A DNA stretch of 39,320 bases from NCBI GenBank assembly GCA_040377825.1, contig JBEINZ010000003.1, forward strand, positions 1-39,320. The letters run 5' to 3'. This DNA comes from JBEINZ01 sp040377825 (GTDB lineage: Bacteria; Pseudomonadota; Alphaproteobacteria; Rhizobiales; Ancalomicrobiaceae). A program made the translations under genes and the position numbers. How positions within the stretch are numbered: position 1 is the stretch's first letter; each line of letters starts with the position of its first letter. This document shows positions 1 through 8,080 of the stretch, piece after piece. The notes under the pieces are model-generated. The model saw only the letters and a program-made list of their open reading frames with translations. It was not told the origin of the DNA and ran no database searches.

Positions 1-2230
1 CGTGCCAGACCGAGGAACAGTAAGGCGCATCCGCGTCGCCGGCGTCCTCCAGCACCAACGGCACCAGTCGTTCCACCGGGCCGGCCGCGCGCTCGGCGAG
101 CAGGGCCTCTTTCCCGATGAAGTCCGGCTTGTCGAAGGCGACGAAGCGGTCGAAATTCGCTTTCAGCGGTGAGTATTCGTGGGTGATGTCGCCTTTCCAG
201 CCGCGATAGCACTTTTCCAGCCGCAGACTGTCCATGGCGTACATGCCGAAGTCGCGCAGTCCCAAATCCGCGCCGGCGGTCCAGAGCCGGTCATAGAGTG
301 CGCCGAGATGCTCGATCGGCGCGTGCAATTCGTAGCCGAGTTCGCCGACATAGCCGACCCGCAGCACCCTCAGCCGCGCGAATCCGATTTCGATCTCGCG
401 ATGCGAGAGCCACGGCAGCGCTTTGCAGGAGACGTCGTCCTCGCTGATGCGGGCGAGCACCTCACGCGAATTCGGGCCGGCGAGCACGAGCGCGCCTAGC
501 CGAGTGGTCAAGTTGTCGATGCGGACCGACCCGTCCGCGGGCAAATGGCCATTGAGCACGTCGAGATCGTGCCACTCCGCCGCCGCCGCGCTGACGAGAT
601 AGAACCTGTCGGCGGCGAGCCGGCTGATGGTGAATTCCGACACGATGCCGCCGCGCGTGTTCAAGATCCAGGTGAGCGAGATGCGTCCGACAGCCGGAAG
701 CCGGCCGCAAATGATCCGGTCGAGCCATCTCGCGGCGCCCGGACCCTCCACCATGAATTTCGAAAACCCGCCGAGATCGAGCAGGCCGACCGCCTCGCGC
801 ACCGCGCGGCACTCCTCGGCCACCGCGTCGAAAGAGGCCATTTCCTGCCGCCGAAAGCTCGGCCGCTGCAGCGTTTCCTGTCCGGCGCTTGGGAAATAGC
901 CCGCCCGCTCCCAGCCGCCGCGCGCGCAGAAAAACGCGCCCTTGGCCTTCAGCTTTTCGTAGACCGGCGTCGTCTTTGCCGGGCGTCCCGCGGGCCGCTC
1001 CTCGACAGGAAAACCGATCGCATACTCATTCTGGTAAAGCTCGATCGCGCGGGCTACGACATAGGACTTCGTGGCATAGTCGGTATAGCGGCGCGGGTCG
1101 AAGCCCCAGAAATCCCACTCCGGATCGCCGTCGATAATCCATTCCGCGATCGTTTTGCCCGCGCCGCCGGCTTGGGCAATTCCGAAGGAGAAACAACAGC
1201 ATTGGTAGAAATTCGGCAGACCGTGGGCAGGCCCGATATAGGGGTTACCGTCCGGAGAATAGGGGATCGGGCCATTGATGACGCGTTGAACGCCGACCGT
1301 GCCGAGGATGGGCACACGCCCGACCGCCCTCTCGATGTAGCGCTCCAGCCGGTCGAGATCATCAGGGAATAGCTGATGGGAGAAGTCCGCCGGCAGGCCG
1401 TCGAGCCAATGCGGCGTTGCTTGCCACTCATAAGGGCCAAGTAGAAGCCCGTCGCGCTCTTGGCGGAGGTAGTAACTGTCATCCGGATCACGCAACAACG
1501 GAAGCTTTTTACCGGCCTCAGCAAGTTCCGCTATCGTTTCGGTAACAAGATACTGATGCGACATCGACACGATCGGCATCGTGTGACCGACCATCGCCAT
1601 GATCTCGCCGGCGCGATACCCCGCGGCATTGACGATCGTCTCGCAGGTAACGTCGCCCTTATCGGTCTTGACGAGCCACTCCCCAGTAGACGTTCGCTCG
1701 ATCGCCTTCACTTCGGTAAATCGGCTGATCTGCGCACCGAGGTCTCGGGCACCCTTGGCGAAAGCCTGGGTCAGCTGGCTCGGATCGATATCGCCATCAA
1801 AGGGATCCCAAAGACCGCCGACGATATCGTCGAGCGTAATGTGAGGATACTTTGCCCGGATTTCAGATGGTGAAAGCAGATCGAAGTCGATCCCCTGCGC
1901 CCGCGCCATTGAAACGACGTGCCGATACTCATCCATCCGGTCGCGGCCATGCGCGAGGCGGATTGAGCCAGTGATATGATAATTGATTGGGTAGCCAACG
2001 GCGTCGCCGAGTCTTGCGTAAAGACGGGTGGAATGACGTTGAAACTTAATTGTGTTCCAGCTGGTGGAGAAGTTCGGGCAGTTTCCGGCCGCGTGCCATG
2101 TTGAACCCGACGTCAATTCGTTGCGTTCAACAAGAAGGCAATCAGTCACGCCGCGCTCGACCAGATGATAAAGCGCGCTGGTACCGACCACCCCGCCGCC
2201 AATTATTACGATACGCGCATGAGATTGCAT
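1..2230 (-). CDS. FAD-dependent oxidoreductase with GcvT domain, dimethylglycine/sarcosine dehydrogenase-like (partial, C-terminus missing)
   Basis: The reading frame is open from an ATG at 2230 to the left window edge, giving 743 codons of a protein that is usually about 810-850 residues, so the last part is missing. The N-terminus has a Rossmann dinucleotide motif (IIGGGVVG, residues 9-16). A STWHAAGN segment follows at about 43-50; in dimethylglycine dehydrogenase the His of this motif carries covalent FAD, so H46 may do so here. The C-terminal half reads as a folate-binding GcvT-like domain. Family members oxidatively demethylate N-methylglycines and pass the one-carbon unit to tetrahydrofolate. 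It is the third gene of a leftward operon, 29 nt after the reductase gene. The substrate cannot be assigned: dimethylglycine, sarcosine or another N-methyl compound are all possible. Confidence 0.85.
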   Translation of the reverse strand, partial: MQSHARIVIIGGGVVGTSALYHLVERGVTDCLLVERNELTSGSTWHAAGNCPNFSTSWNTIKFQRHSTRLYARLGDAVGYPINYHITGSIRLAHGRDRMDEYRHVVSMARAQGIDFDLLSPSEIRAKYPHITLDDIVGGLWDPFDGDIDPSQLTQAFAKGARDLGAQISRFTEVKAIERTSTGEWLVKTDKGDVTCETIVNAAGYRAGEIMAMVGHTMPIVSMSHQYLVTETIAELAEAGKKLPLLRDPDDSYYLRQERDGLLLGPYEWQATPHWLDGLPADFSHQLFPDDLDRLERYIERAVGRVPILGTVGVQRVINGPIPYSPDGNPYIGPAHGLPNFYQCCCFSFGIAQAGGAGKTIAEWIIDGDPEWDFWGFDPRRYTDYATKSYVVARAIELYQNEYAIGFPVEERPAGRPAKTTPVYEKLKAKGAFFCARGGWERAGYFPSAGQETLQRPSFRRQEMASFDAVAEECRAVREAVGLLDLGGFSKFMVEGPGAARWLDRIICGRLPAVGRISLTWILNTRGGIVSEFTISRLAADRFYLVSAAAAEWHDLDVLNGHLPADGSVRIDNLTTRLGALVLAGPNSREVLARISEDDVSCKALPWLSHREIEIGFARLRVLRVGYVGELGYELHAPIEHLGALYDRLWTAGADLGLRDFGMYAMDSLRLEKCYRGWKGDITHEYSPLKANFDRFVAFDKPDFIGKEALLAERAAGPVERLVPLVLEDAGDADAPYCSSVWH

Positions 2231-2259
2231 AACCGGCGCCCCGTTTCTCTTGTCTCTTC

Positions 2260-3165
2260 TTAAAGTTCCGCAGGAAAGCCCGGCGCCCGGAGATCGGTGC
2301 CGAGCGCGTCTTCGAGCAGCTTGACCACCTGCGACGACCACGAATCGCCGCCGTAGGCCGAGCGGGCGCGGATGAAGGTCTGCGTCGTGAGCGCCGCGAG
2401 ATCGAGCGGGACTCCGAATTCACGGCCGAATTTCATCGCGAAGCCGAGATCCTTGCAAGCCAGATCCATCGTGAAATTGATGTTATAACTGCCGTTTAGG
2501 ATGACTTGGCTCTCCGTTTCGTGCACGAAGCTATTGCCAGAACTCGATTTTATGGCATGGAAGGCCTTGGCGAGATCGAGGCCGCCGCGCTTTGCCAGCA
2601 TCAAGGCCTCGCCAGCGGCAACGAGATGAATGAAGGCCAGCATGTTGGTGATCACCTTGATCACGGCGGCCTTGCCGAGCGGTCCCATATGCAGAATTTC
2701 ACCGCCCATGGCCTCGAAAGCGGGGCGATGGCGCTCGAAAATCTCGGTTTCGCCGCCGACAAGCACTGTAATGTCGCCGGCTGCGGCCCGATGAACGCCG
2801 CCTGTGACCGGCGCTTCCAGCGTGTCGATGCCGCGAGCGGCAGCCAAGGCGGAAAGCCGCTCGATGTCCTGCTGGTCGGTCGTGCTCATCTCGATCCAGG
2901 TCCCGCCGGGCTTGAGACCGGCGAGGACGCCGTTTTCCGAGGTCAGGACATGGGTCGAGGCGCTAGGGGAGGGCAGGCAGGTGATCACAGCGTCGACGCG
3001 CGATGCCACGTCGCGCGGGCTATCGGCCCAGGCCGCGCCCTTGGCAAGTAGAGACTCGGCAGCCGCGCGGTTCAGATCATTGACTGTCAAGTCAAAGCCT
3101 TCGCGCAGCAAGCTTCCTGCCAGATGCACCCCAAGATTGCCGAGCCCGATGAAGCCGTAACGCAT
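2260..3165 (-). CDS. NAD(P)-dependent beta-hydroxyacid dehydrogenase (3-hydroxyisobutyrate dehydrogenase family)
   Basis: This 301-residue protein has the family's usual length. It opens with the nucleotide-binding motif GFIGLGNLG (residues 4-12). The substrate-binding segment EAPVTGGV lies at about 117-124 and matches the family motif DxPVSGG. The catalytic lysine is K170 in GKAAVIKVITN, followed by the conserved N174. Such cytosolic enzymes oxidise or reduce beta-hydroxyacids such as 3-hydroxyisobutyrate, tartronate semialdehyde or related sugar-acid fragments. The start codon is ATG at 3165, 15 nt after the dehydratase-like gene, so the two are probably co-transcribed. A neighbouring enolase-superfamily enzyme suggests a sugar-acid breakdown product as substrate, but this is inference. 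Confidence 0.88.
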   Translation of the reverse strand: MRYGFIGLGNLGVHLAGSLLREGFDLTVNDLNRAAAESLLAKGAAWADSPRDVASRVDAVITCLPSPSASTHVLTSENGVLAGLKPGGTWIEMSTTDQQDIERLSALAAARGIDTLEAPVTGGVHRAAAGDITVLVGGETEIFERHRPAFEAMGGEILHMGPLGKAAVIKVITNMLAFIHLVAAGEALMLAKRGGLDLAKAFHAIKSSSGNSFVHETESQVILNGSYNINFTMDLACKDLGFAMKFGREFGVPLDLAALTTQTFIRARSAYGGDSWSSQVVKLLEDALGTDLRAPGFPAEL

Positions 3166-3180
3166 GTATTTATCCTCGTT

Positions 3181-4392
3181 TTACTGATCGGGGCCGACCG
3201 GACCGAATACCGGCACAAGATGCAGGCTGTCGCCGGTATAGGGGTGTGCGCGCGCCACCGCCTCGTTGAGTTCCACGCCGAGCCCCGGCTCGCTCGGCGG
3301 GATGACATAGCCGTCTTCCCAGCGGATCGGTTTGACCAGCAGGTCCGCATGGAAACCGTCCCAACGCTGAATGCTCTCAAGAATCAGAAAATTGGGTGTT
3401 GCTGCCGCCAGCTGGATATTGGCCGCGCCCTCGATCGGGCCGCAGTAAAGATGCGGCGCGATCTGGGCATAATGCGCCTCCGCCATGCCGGCGATCTTCT
3501 TGGCTTCCAGGATGCCGCCGACCCGACCGAGCGCCATTTGCAGGATCGAGGCGGCGCCGAGTTCGAGTATGCGGGCGAATTCATACTTGGTGCAAAGTCT
3601 TTCACCAGTCGCGATCGGGATCGTTGTCTGGCACGCGACACGGGCCATTTCTTCCGGCATTTCAGGCGGAACCGGCTCCTCGAACCAAAGCGGGTCGTAG
3701 GCTTCCAGCCGGCGCGCGAGCCGGATCGCGCCGGAGGTGGTGAACTGGCCATGCGTGCCGAAGAGGAGGTCGCAGCGGTCGCCGACGGCCTCGCGGATTC
3801 GTCGGCAGAAGGCCTCCGACAGGTCCATCCGCGCGAGGCTCGGCTGGCGCGGATCCATCGTCGAATAGGCCCCGGCCGGGTCGAACTTTACGGCGGTAAA
3901 GCCTTGTTCCAAATAGGAAAGTGCTCGCGTGGCCGCTGCGTCGGGATCGCTGTAAACAGGGGAATCCGAGTAGGTATGGCCGTCGGTCGGCCAGGGATAA
4001 AGGTAAGTATAGCTGCGCAGCCGCTCGTGCACCTTGCCGCCGATCAGCTCGTAGACCGGCTTGTTCACCGCCTTGCCGACGATGTCCCACAGCGCCATTT
4101 CCAGACCGCTGAGGACGCCCATCAGCGAGATGTCCGGGCGCTGCGAGTAGCCGCGGCCATAGACGTTGCGCCACAAGGTTTCGATGCGGAATGGATCCGT
4201 GCCGAGCACATGATGTTCGAATACATCGACAATCATCGCCTCGATCACGTTTGGCGCGAATGTCGCGGAATAGACTTCGCCGACGCCGCTGATGCCATTA
4301 TCTGTCGTAAGCTTCAGAAAAATAAAGTAACGTCCGCCGTAATAGGGCGGTGGATTGCCGACAACGAAGGTCGCAAGCCCGGCGATCTTCAA
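3181..4392 (-). CDS. Enolase-superfamily dehydratase/cycloisomerase (mandelate racemase/muconate lactonizing enzyme family)
   Basis: The 403-residue protein has the two-domain MR/MLE layout: an N-terminal capping domain to about 125, then a TIM-barrel domain. Two canonical metal-ligand positions are present, E238 in WFEEP and E264 in ATGERL, and the general-base position is filled by H314 in APHLYCGPI. Compared with galactonate dehydratase, the first metal ligand (Asp of DFH) is replaced by Gly in FGTHGQF (G212-H214). The Asp that pairs with the catalytic His is also missing (ILQMALGRVGG, 283-293). The start is TTG at 4392, chosen because a strong GGGAGG site sits 7 nt upstream and the next in-frame ATG lies inside the capping domain. 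It heads a leftward three-gene operon. A galactonate-dehydratase-like or anhydro-sugar-acid cycloisomerase role is possible; the substrate is unknown. Confidence 0.85.
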   Translation of the reverse strand: MKIAGLATFVVGNPPPYYGGRYFIFLKLTTDNGISGVGEVYSATFAPNVIEAMIVDVFEHHVLGTDPFRIETLWRNVYGRGYSQRPDISLMGVLSGLEMALWDIVGKAVNKPVYELIGGKVHERLRSYTYLYPWPTDGHTYSDSPVYSDPDAAATRALSYLEQGFTAVKFDPAGAYSTMDPRQPSLARMDLSEAFCRRIREAVGDRCDLLFGTHGQFTTSGAIRLARRLEAYDPLWFEEPVPPEMPEEMARVACQTTIPIATGERLCTKYEFARILELGAASILQMALGRVGGILEAKKIAGMAEAHYAQIAPHLYCGPIEGAANIQLAAATPNFLILESIQRWDGFHADLLVKPIRWEDGYVIPPSEPGLGVELNEAVARAHPYTGDSLHLVPVFGPVGPDQ

Positions 4393-4399
4393 TCTGACG

Positions 4400-4405
4400 C
4401 CTCCC
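4400..4405 (-). promoter_or_regulatory. Shine-Dalgarno site that fixes a TTG start
   Basis: On the minus strand this reads GGGAGG, 7 nt before the TTG at 4392-4390. No ATG or GTG lies at a suitable distance, so this site is the main argument for the TTG initiation of the enolase-superfamily gene. Confidence 0.65.
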
Positions 4406-4412
4406 TATAGTG

Positions 4413-4426
4413 AGCGCTTTTGCGCT
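4413..4426. promoter_or_regulatory. Small inverted repeat in the divergent promoter region (candidate operator)
   Basis: AGCGC, a four-T spacer and GCGCT form a perfect short inverted repeat. On the minus strand it also reads as two direct copies of AAAGCGC. It lies 21 nt upstream of the TTG start of the leftward operon and about 135 nt upstream of the rightward hydrolase gene. A repressor site or a 5'-leader hairpin are both possible. No regulator gene is present in this locus, and the arms are short enough to arise by chance. Confidence 0.3.
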
Positions 4427-4560
4427 TTTCTTTTGTACGATCCATTAAACGACCATCGGCTAGCACCGAAATTTCGCTTTTCCAACAGTATCGTATCGTT
4501 CGCATTGCCTGCCTCGGTCTCTAAATGCGACATTGCCTTGTCTTCAAACCCGGAGCGACC

Positions 4561-6777
4561 ATGCTTCGACATGCCACGATCCCGCTTGATCGCGCCTGGA
4601 ATACTTGGTCCGCTCGACCGGCCGAGATGACTTTCCTGCCGCTCGGTGTCCGACTGACGCCGTTGCTGTACTCGACCCGGCTAAGGAAGGCCTCGCTGAT
4701 CGCGCCTGGGGGCGGCGGGGTGCGGCTTGGGGCGCATGCGATCGATGGGTCGCGCGTGCGGATGGAGGTCGATCATGGCGGCTCGACGATTGAGCTAAGC
4801 TATTGGAAAGACGATCCATTTATCGTGTCCGGCGCGTGGCGGACGCTGACCAATGGCGAGTGGGGTCTGCGCTTTTGGGTGACGATTTGCCTGTCGGCGG
4901 ACGGCGGCGAGGTCGTGCGCTACCGTCCAGAGGCCGCGGCGGCGGTCGTGAAGGTCGGGCGGCGCTATGTCGCGCTGGTCAGCGCGGCCATGCCGGTCCA
5001 GGTCACGGGCCATGAAAATGTGGCGGCTTTAGCCGCTGATTTTGAGGCAAACGGCTACTTTCATCTCGCGTCGCGAGCGAACGAAGCCCCTGTTATTGCT
5101 CTGAGATTCAATCTGGAGATGATGGCGGGCAATCGCTTCTGCGCCGCTGTCGCCGACGACGCGGACATCGCGATCGAGCGTGCGCGGGCAGCGCTGAACC
5201 GCCCGCCTTTTGAGCCCGAAGTCCTCCATCAAGGTGCCGGCGCGCTTGACGCGGTCCGGGATATCGTCGCCTGGAACACGATTTTCGACCCCGTCAACCG
5301 TCGCCCCTACACGACCGTCAGCCGGATCTGGCCTCTCGGCGACTTTGCGGTGTGGTTCAACGATCAGACATACGCGGCCCTGATGGCCGGAAATTTCGAT
5401 GCGTTGTTGGCGTTCGAAAACATCAGTGTTGCCGTTAACGGTGCCACTCCTGAAGGAAACGTTGCCTGTATCGTCACCTCGAAAGACGCTTGGGTCGATC
5501 GCAGCCAGCCACCGCTCACCGCGTTCATATCATGGCTTCTGCATCTTCAGATCGGCGACCGGGCAAGCCTCGTTTCAACCTACTTCGCGCTCGCGCGCAA
5601 TCAGAGATGGTGGCGCACCCATCGCGATCCCGATGGGTCCGGTTTGGTCTCCTGTGGGTCGTCGTCGATCGGAGAGGCGCTTTATGTCGGGACCCATTTC
5701 GGCGCGCGCAACGAAAGCGGAATGGACAATTCCGCGACCCACGACGAGGCGGTCTGGGACCCCGCGACGCGGACGCTCTCGACCAGCGATCTCGGCCTCA
5801 ACTGCGCCTTGGCGCTCGATGCTGAAATTTTGTCGCTGATCGCGGCGGAGGTCGGTCGTCCGGAGGAGGCGGCGGAGTTCGCGGTCCTGGCGGAGGCGAG
5901 CCGGCGGCTGATCCGGGAGCGGCTGTGGGATCCCGAGCGGCGGATCTTCGCCAACCGGCAGCGGACCGGCGGATTTGTGCGCTCATTATCGCCGACGAGC
6001 TTTTACCCGCTGCTTTGCGGGGCGGCGAGCGCGGAGCAGGCCGAGGCGTTGCTGGCGCACCTTGCCGATCCGGCCACCTTCGCCGGTCCCTTCGGCCTGC
6101 CAAATGCCACGCGGGATGATCCGGCCTTCCAAGACAATGTCTATTGGCGCGGTCGAATTTGGCCGAATGTCAATTATCTCGTGTGGCACGGCCTCAATCG
6201 CTACGGATATCATAGGCAAGCCCGAGATCTCGCGGCCATGAGCCTGCGGCTTTTCATAAACCCCTGGCATGAAAGCCGCATTGCGGCGGAGAATTACAAC
6301 GCGACGACTGGCGAGCCGATGGACCAGCCGGATACCGACCCGTTTTACATATGGGCCGGCCTCCTTCCGCTGATGGCCGTCGGTGAGATCTGCCGGTTTG
6401 ATCCCTGGCACGGCTGGACGCTGGTCAATGACGGCCGGGATGTCACGCTCGGCCCGATGCTCACGCCGATCGGGCCGGCGACCGTCCGGGTTTCCGAAGG
6501 CGTGTTGGCGCTTGAGCGAGCGGGGGCGGTCGTCCTTCAGTCGGGCGCGCGGGGACGGTTTCGAGATTTATGGATCGAACCGGCCCGCTTCGCCGTTACT
6601 CTCGATCTGGAGGCCCCGGCCGGCACCCTGAGGCTACCGGCGATCAAGCCAAGTTCGGTCGTGGCGGTCAGGCTTGATGGCGGCAATCTGGGCTGGAAGG
6701 CCGTGGGGGAGGGGATCGAGATCGACCTTGTTCGGGTAGGTCAGGGCAGCCGCATCACGGTTCATATCGATCCCTGA
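4561..6777 (+). CDS. Glycoside hydrolase with GH63/MGH1-like (alpha/alpha)6 barrel
   Basis: The product is 738 residues. The C-terminal half carries hallmarks of the GH63/mannosylglycerate-hydrolase-like clan: WPLGDFAVWFND with D261 as candidate general acid, YWRGRIWPNVNYLVWHGL, and AAENYNATTGE with E577 as candidate base. A C-terminal beta-rich stretch follows. The N-terminal 230 residues look like a beta-sandwich. No signal peptide is visible, so it should act in the cytoplasm on an imported or internal glycoside. ATG at 4561 is preferred over an in-frame ATG at 4525 because GGAG (4552-4555) is well spaced before it. It is divergent from the dehydratase operon and followed by a palindromic repeat and a polyamine-type importer. 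Mannosyl- or glucosylglycerate is a known clan substrate; the true substrate here is unknown. Confidence 0.78.
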   Translation: MLRHATIPLDRAWNTWSARPAEMTFLPLGVRLTPLLYSTRLRKASLIAPGGGGVRLGAHAIDGSRVRMEVDHGGSTIELSYWKDDPFIVSGAWRTLTNGEWGLRFWVTICLSADGGEVVRYRPEAAAAVVKVGRRYVALVSAAMPVQVTGHENVAALAADFEANGYFHLASRANEAPVIALRFNLEMMAGNRFCAAVADDADIAIERARAALNRPPFEPEVLHQGAGALDAVRDIVAWNTIFDPVNRRPYTTVSRIWPLGDFAVWFNDQTYAALMAGNFDALLAFENISVAVNGATPEGNVACIVTSKDAWVDRSQPPLTAFISWLLHLQIGDRASLVSTYFALARNQRWWRTHRDPDGSGLVSCGSSSIGEALYVGTHFGARNESGMDNSATHDEAVWDPATRTLSTSDLGLNCALALDAEILSLIAAEVGRPEEAAEFAVLAEASRRLIRERLWDPERRIFANRQRTGGFVRSLSPTSFYPLLCGAASAEQAEALLAHLADPATFAGPFGLPNATRDDPAFQDNVYWRGRIWPNVNYLVWHGLNRYGYHRQARDLAAMSLRLFINPWHESRIAAENYNATTGEPMDQPDTDPFYIWAGLLPLMAVGEICRFDPWHGWTLVNDGRDVTLGPMLTPIGPATVRVSEGVLALERAGAVVLQSGARGRFRDLWIEPARFAVTLDLEAPAGTLRLPAIKPSSVVAVRLDGGNLGWKAVGEGIEIDLVRVGQGSRITVHIDP

Positions 6778-6789
6778 CTTTAGGGCCTA

Positions 6790-6837
6790 GAGCAATACCC
6801 GATCGGATGGATCCATCCGATCGACAAGGAATTGCTC
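6790..6837. repeat. Large nested palindrome (dispersed-repeat-like or terminator-like)
   Basis: The core 6800-6823 is a perfect 24-bp palindrome (left half CGATCGGATGGA). It is flanked by outer arms GAGCAAT (6790-6796) and ATTGCTC (6831-6837), which also pair, so the transcript could fold into a long two-step hairpin. It starts 12 nt after the glycoside hydrolase stop and lies about 160 nt before the importer. It has no downstream T-run on either strand, so it is not a classical intrinsic terminator. The architecture resembles dispersed extragenic palindromes of alphaproteobacteria; I see only one copy in this window. Confidence 0.75.
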
Positions 6838-6994
6838 CAGATTCATAAACTCAAGTGCGCCATCGCGAACGATTGACAGGAGCAACCCGCGCACGCTCCA
6901 CTCGGGCAATTGAGTATTGGGCCAAATCCTGAAAACCGTCATCCGGGTAGTCCACTTGGCATGACAATTTCGACAAAGCGGATGGAGCAACAGC

Positions 6995-8080
6995 ATGCGG
7001 ATCGAACTCGATCGTCGGCGGTTTGGCCAGTTTGTCGGGGGGGCGGCGGCCGCCACCTTGGTTTCCAGCGCCATGGTTCCCGGGCTCGCGAGGGCGGCCG
7101 GCGAGACCATTACGGTGCTGAACTGGCAAGGTTACGGTACAGACGAGGAATGGGCCCTGAAAGCATTCACGCAGAAGACCGGCATCAAGGTCGTGCATGA
7201 CTACTTCAACTCCGAGTCGGAGATGGTCACGAAGCTGCAGACCAACCCCGGCGCCTATGATGTCGTTCTCGTCAACAGCGCGCGGACGAGCCAACTCGGC
7301 GCAGACTTGCTCGATCCCATTGACCTCGTCAAAATCCCAAACGCCAGGGATCTAACCCCGGCCCTCAAAAACCATCCGAATTTCATGATAGGCGGCAAGC
7401 CCTATGGCTGTGTTTGGGTTTGGGGCATCACCGGCCTCGGCGTGCGCCAGGGCAAGGTTGCGCAGGGCGCGAGCCTCGCCGTCTTGACCGATCCGGTTTT
7501 CGTGAACCGGGCGGCCATGAACGACGATCCGATCGTGGCGATCGGCATCGGTGCCCTGATGAGCGGGCAGGATATTAATGCGCCCAAGGACTTGAAGCGC
7601 GTGGGCGAAAAACTGCGCGACATAAAGAAGAATATTCGCCTGCTCTGGCAGAGCGAAGTCGAATGGAACAAGGCCTTCGCTGCCGATCAGATCGATGTTT
7701 CGGTCTTTTGGTCCGGCGCGGCGATCCGCTCGCGGCAGAATTCCAAGTTGCCCGTCGAGTTTATCATGCCGAGGGAAGGCGCGCTCGGCTGGATCGATAC
7801 ATTGACGATCCCGAAGACCAGCAAGAACAAGGACGCGGCGCTCGCTTTCATCAATTACATGATCGATCCCGACTTTTACTATGAATGGTCGACCAAGATC
7901 GGTGCGCCCGCCTCCGCCAATGCTGCCGCCATGGCCAAGTTGTCCGACGATGACTTGAACAAAGTGGTCCATAAGGCCGAGTATCTTGGCAAGCTGCAGA
8001 TCCACGGGCCGCTCAGCGACGCGACCCGCGCGGCTTTTGTCGATTTGTGGGAAGAGACCAAGGCGTTTTATGCCAAGTGA
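6995..8080 (+). CDS. ABC transporter periplasmic binding protein, PotD/spermidine-putrescine type, Tat-exported
   Basis: This 361-residue protein begins with a twin-arginine signal (RRRFGQFVGG, residues 7-16), a hydrophobic stretch and an ARAAG cleavage region near residue 35. The mature protein starts ETITVLNWQGYGTDEEW, as is typical of the PotD/extracellular solute-binding type 8 family, and runs to a GALGWIDTLTIPKTSKNKDAALAFINYMIDP segment near the C-terminus, also characteristic. It captures ligand in the periplasm for the permeases encoded just downstream. GGAG at 6984-6987 precedes the ATG by 7 nt. The family transports polyamines, but also opines, amino acids, thiamine and iron, so the ligand is not fixed by sequence. 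Tat export suggests folding before secretion. Confidence 0.9.
   Translation: MRIELDRRRFGQFVGGAAAATLVSSAMVPGLARAAGETITVLNWQGYGTDEEWALKAFTQKTGIKVVHDYFNSESEMVTKLQTNPGAYDVVLVNSARTSQLGADLLDPIDLVKIPNARDLTPALKNHPNFMIGGKPYGCVWVWGITGLGVRQGKVAQGASLAVLTDPVFVNRAAMNDDPIVAIGIGALMSGQDINAPKDLKRVGEKLRDIKKNIRLLWQSEVEWNKAFAADQIDVSVFWSGAAIRSRQNSKLPVEFIMPREGALGWIDTLTIPKTSKNKDAALAFINYMIDPDFYYEWSTKIGAPASANAAAMAKLSDDDLNKVVHKAEYLGKLQIHGPLSDATRAAFVDLWEETKAFYAK

Noticed and set aside
4396..4416. Minus-strand match to the last 14 bases of the T7 promoter (CTCACTATAGGGAG)
   Set aside because: The upstream specificity half (TAATACGA) is absent and there is no phage context; the GGGAG part is explained by the ribosome site. 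Chance or convergent match.
6956..6972. Sigma-54-like sequence TTGGCATGACAATTTCG before the importer binding-protein gene
   Set aside because: The -24 GG is good, but the -12 GC is TC, and the implied start site would fall on the Shine-Dalgarno sequence. No enhancer-binding protein gene is nearby.
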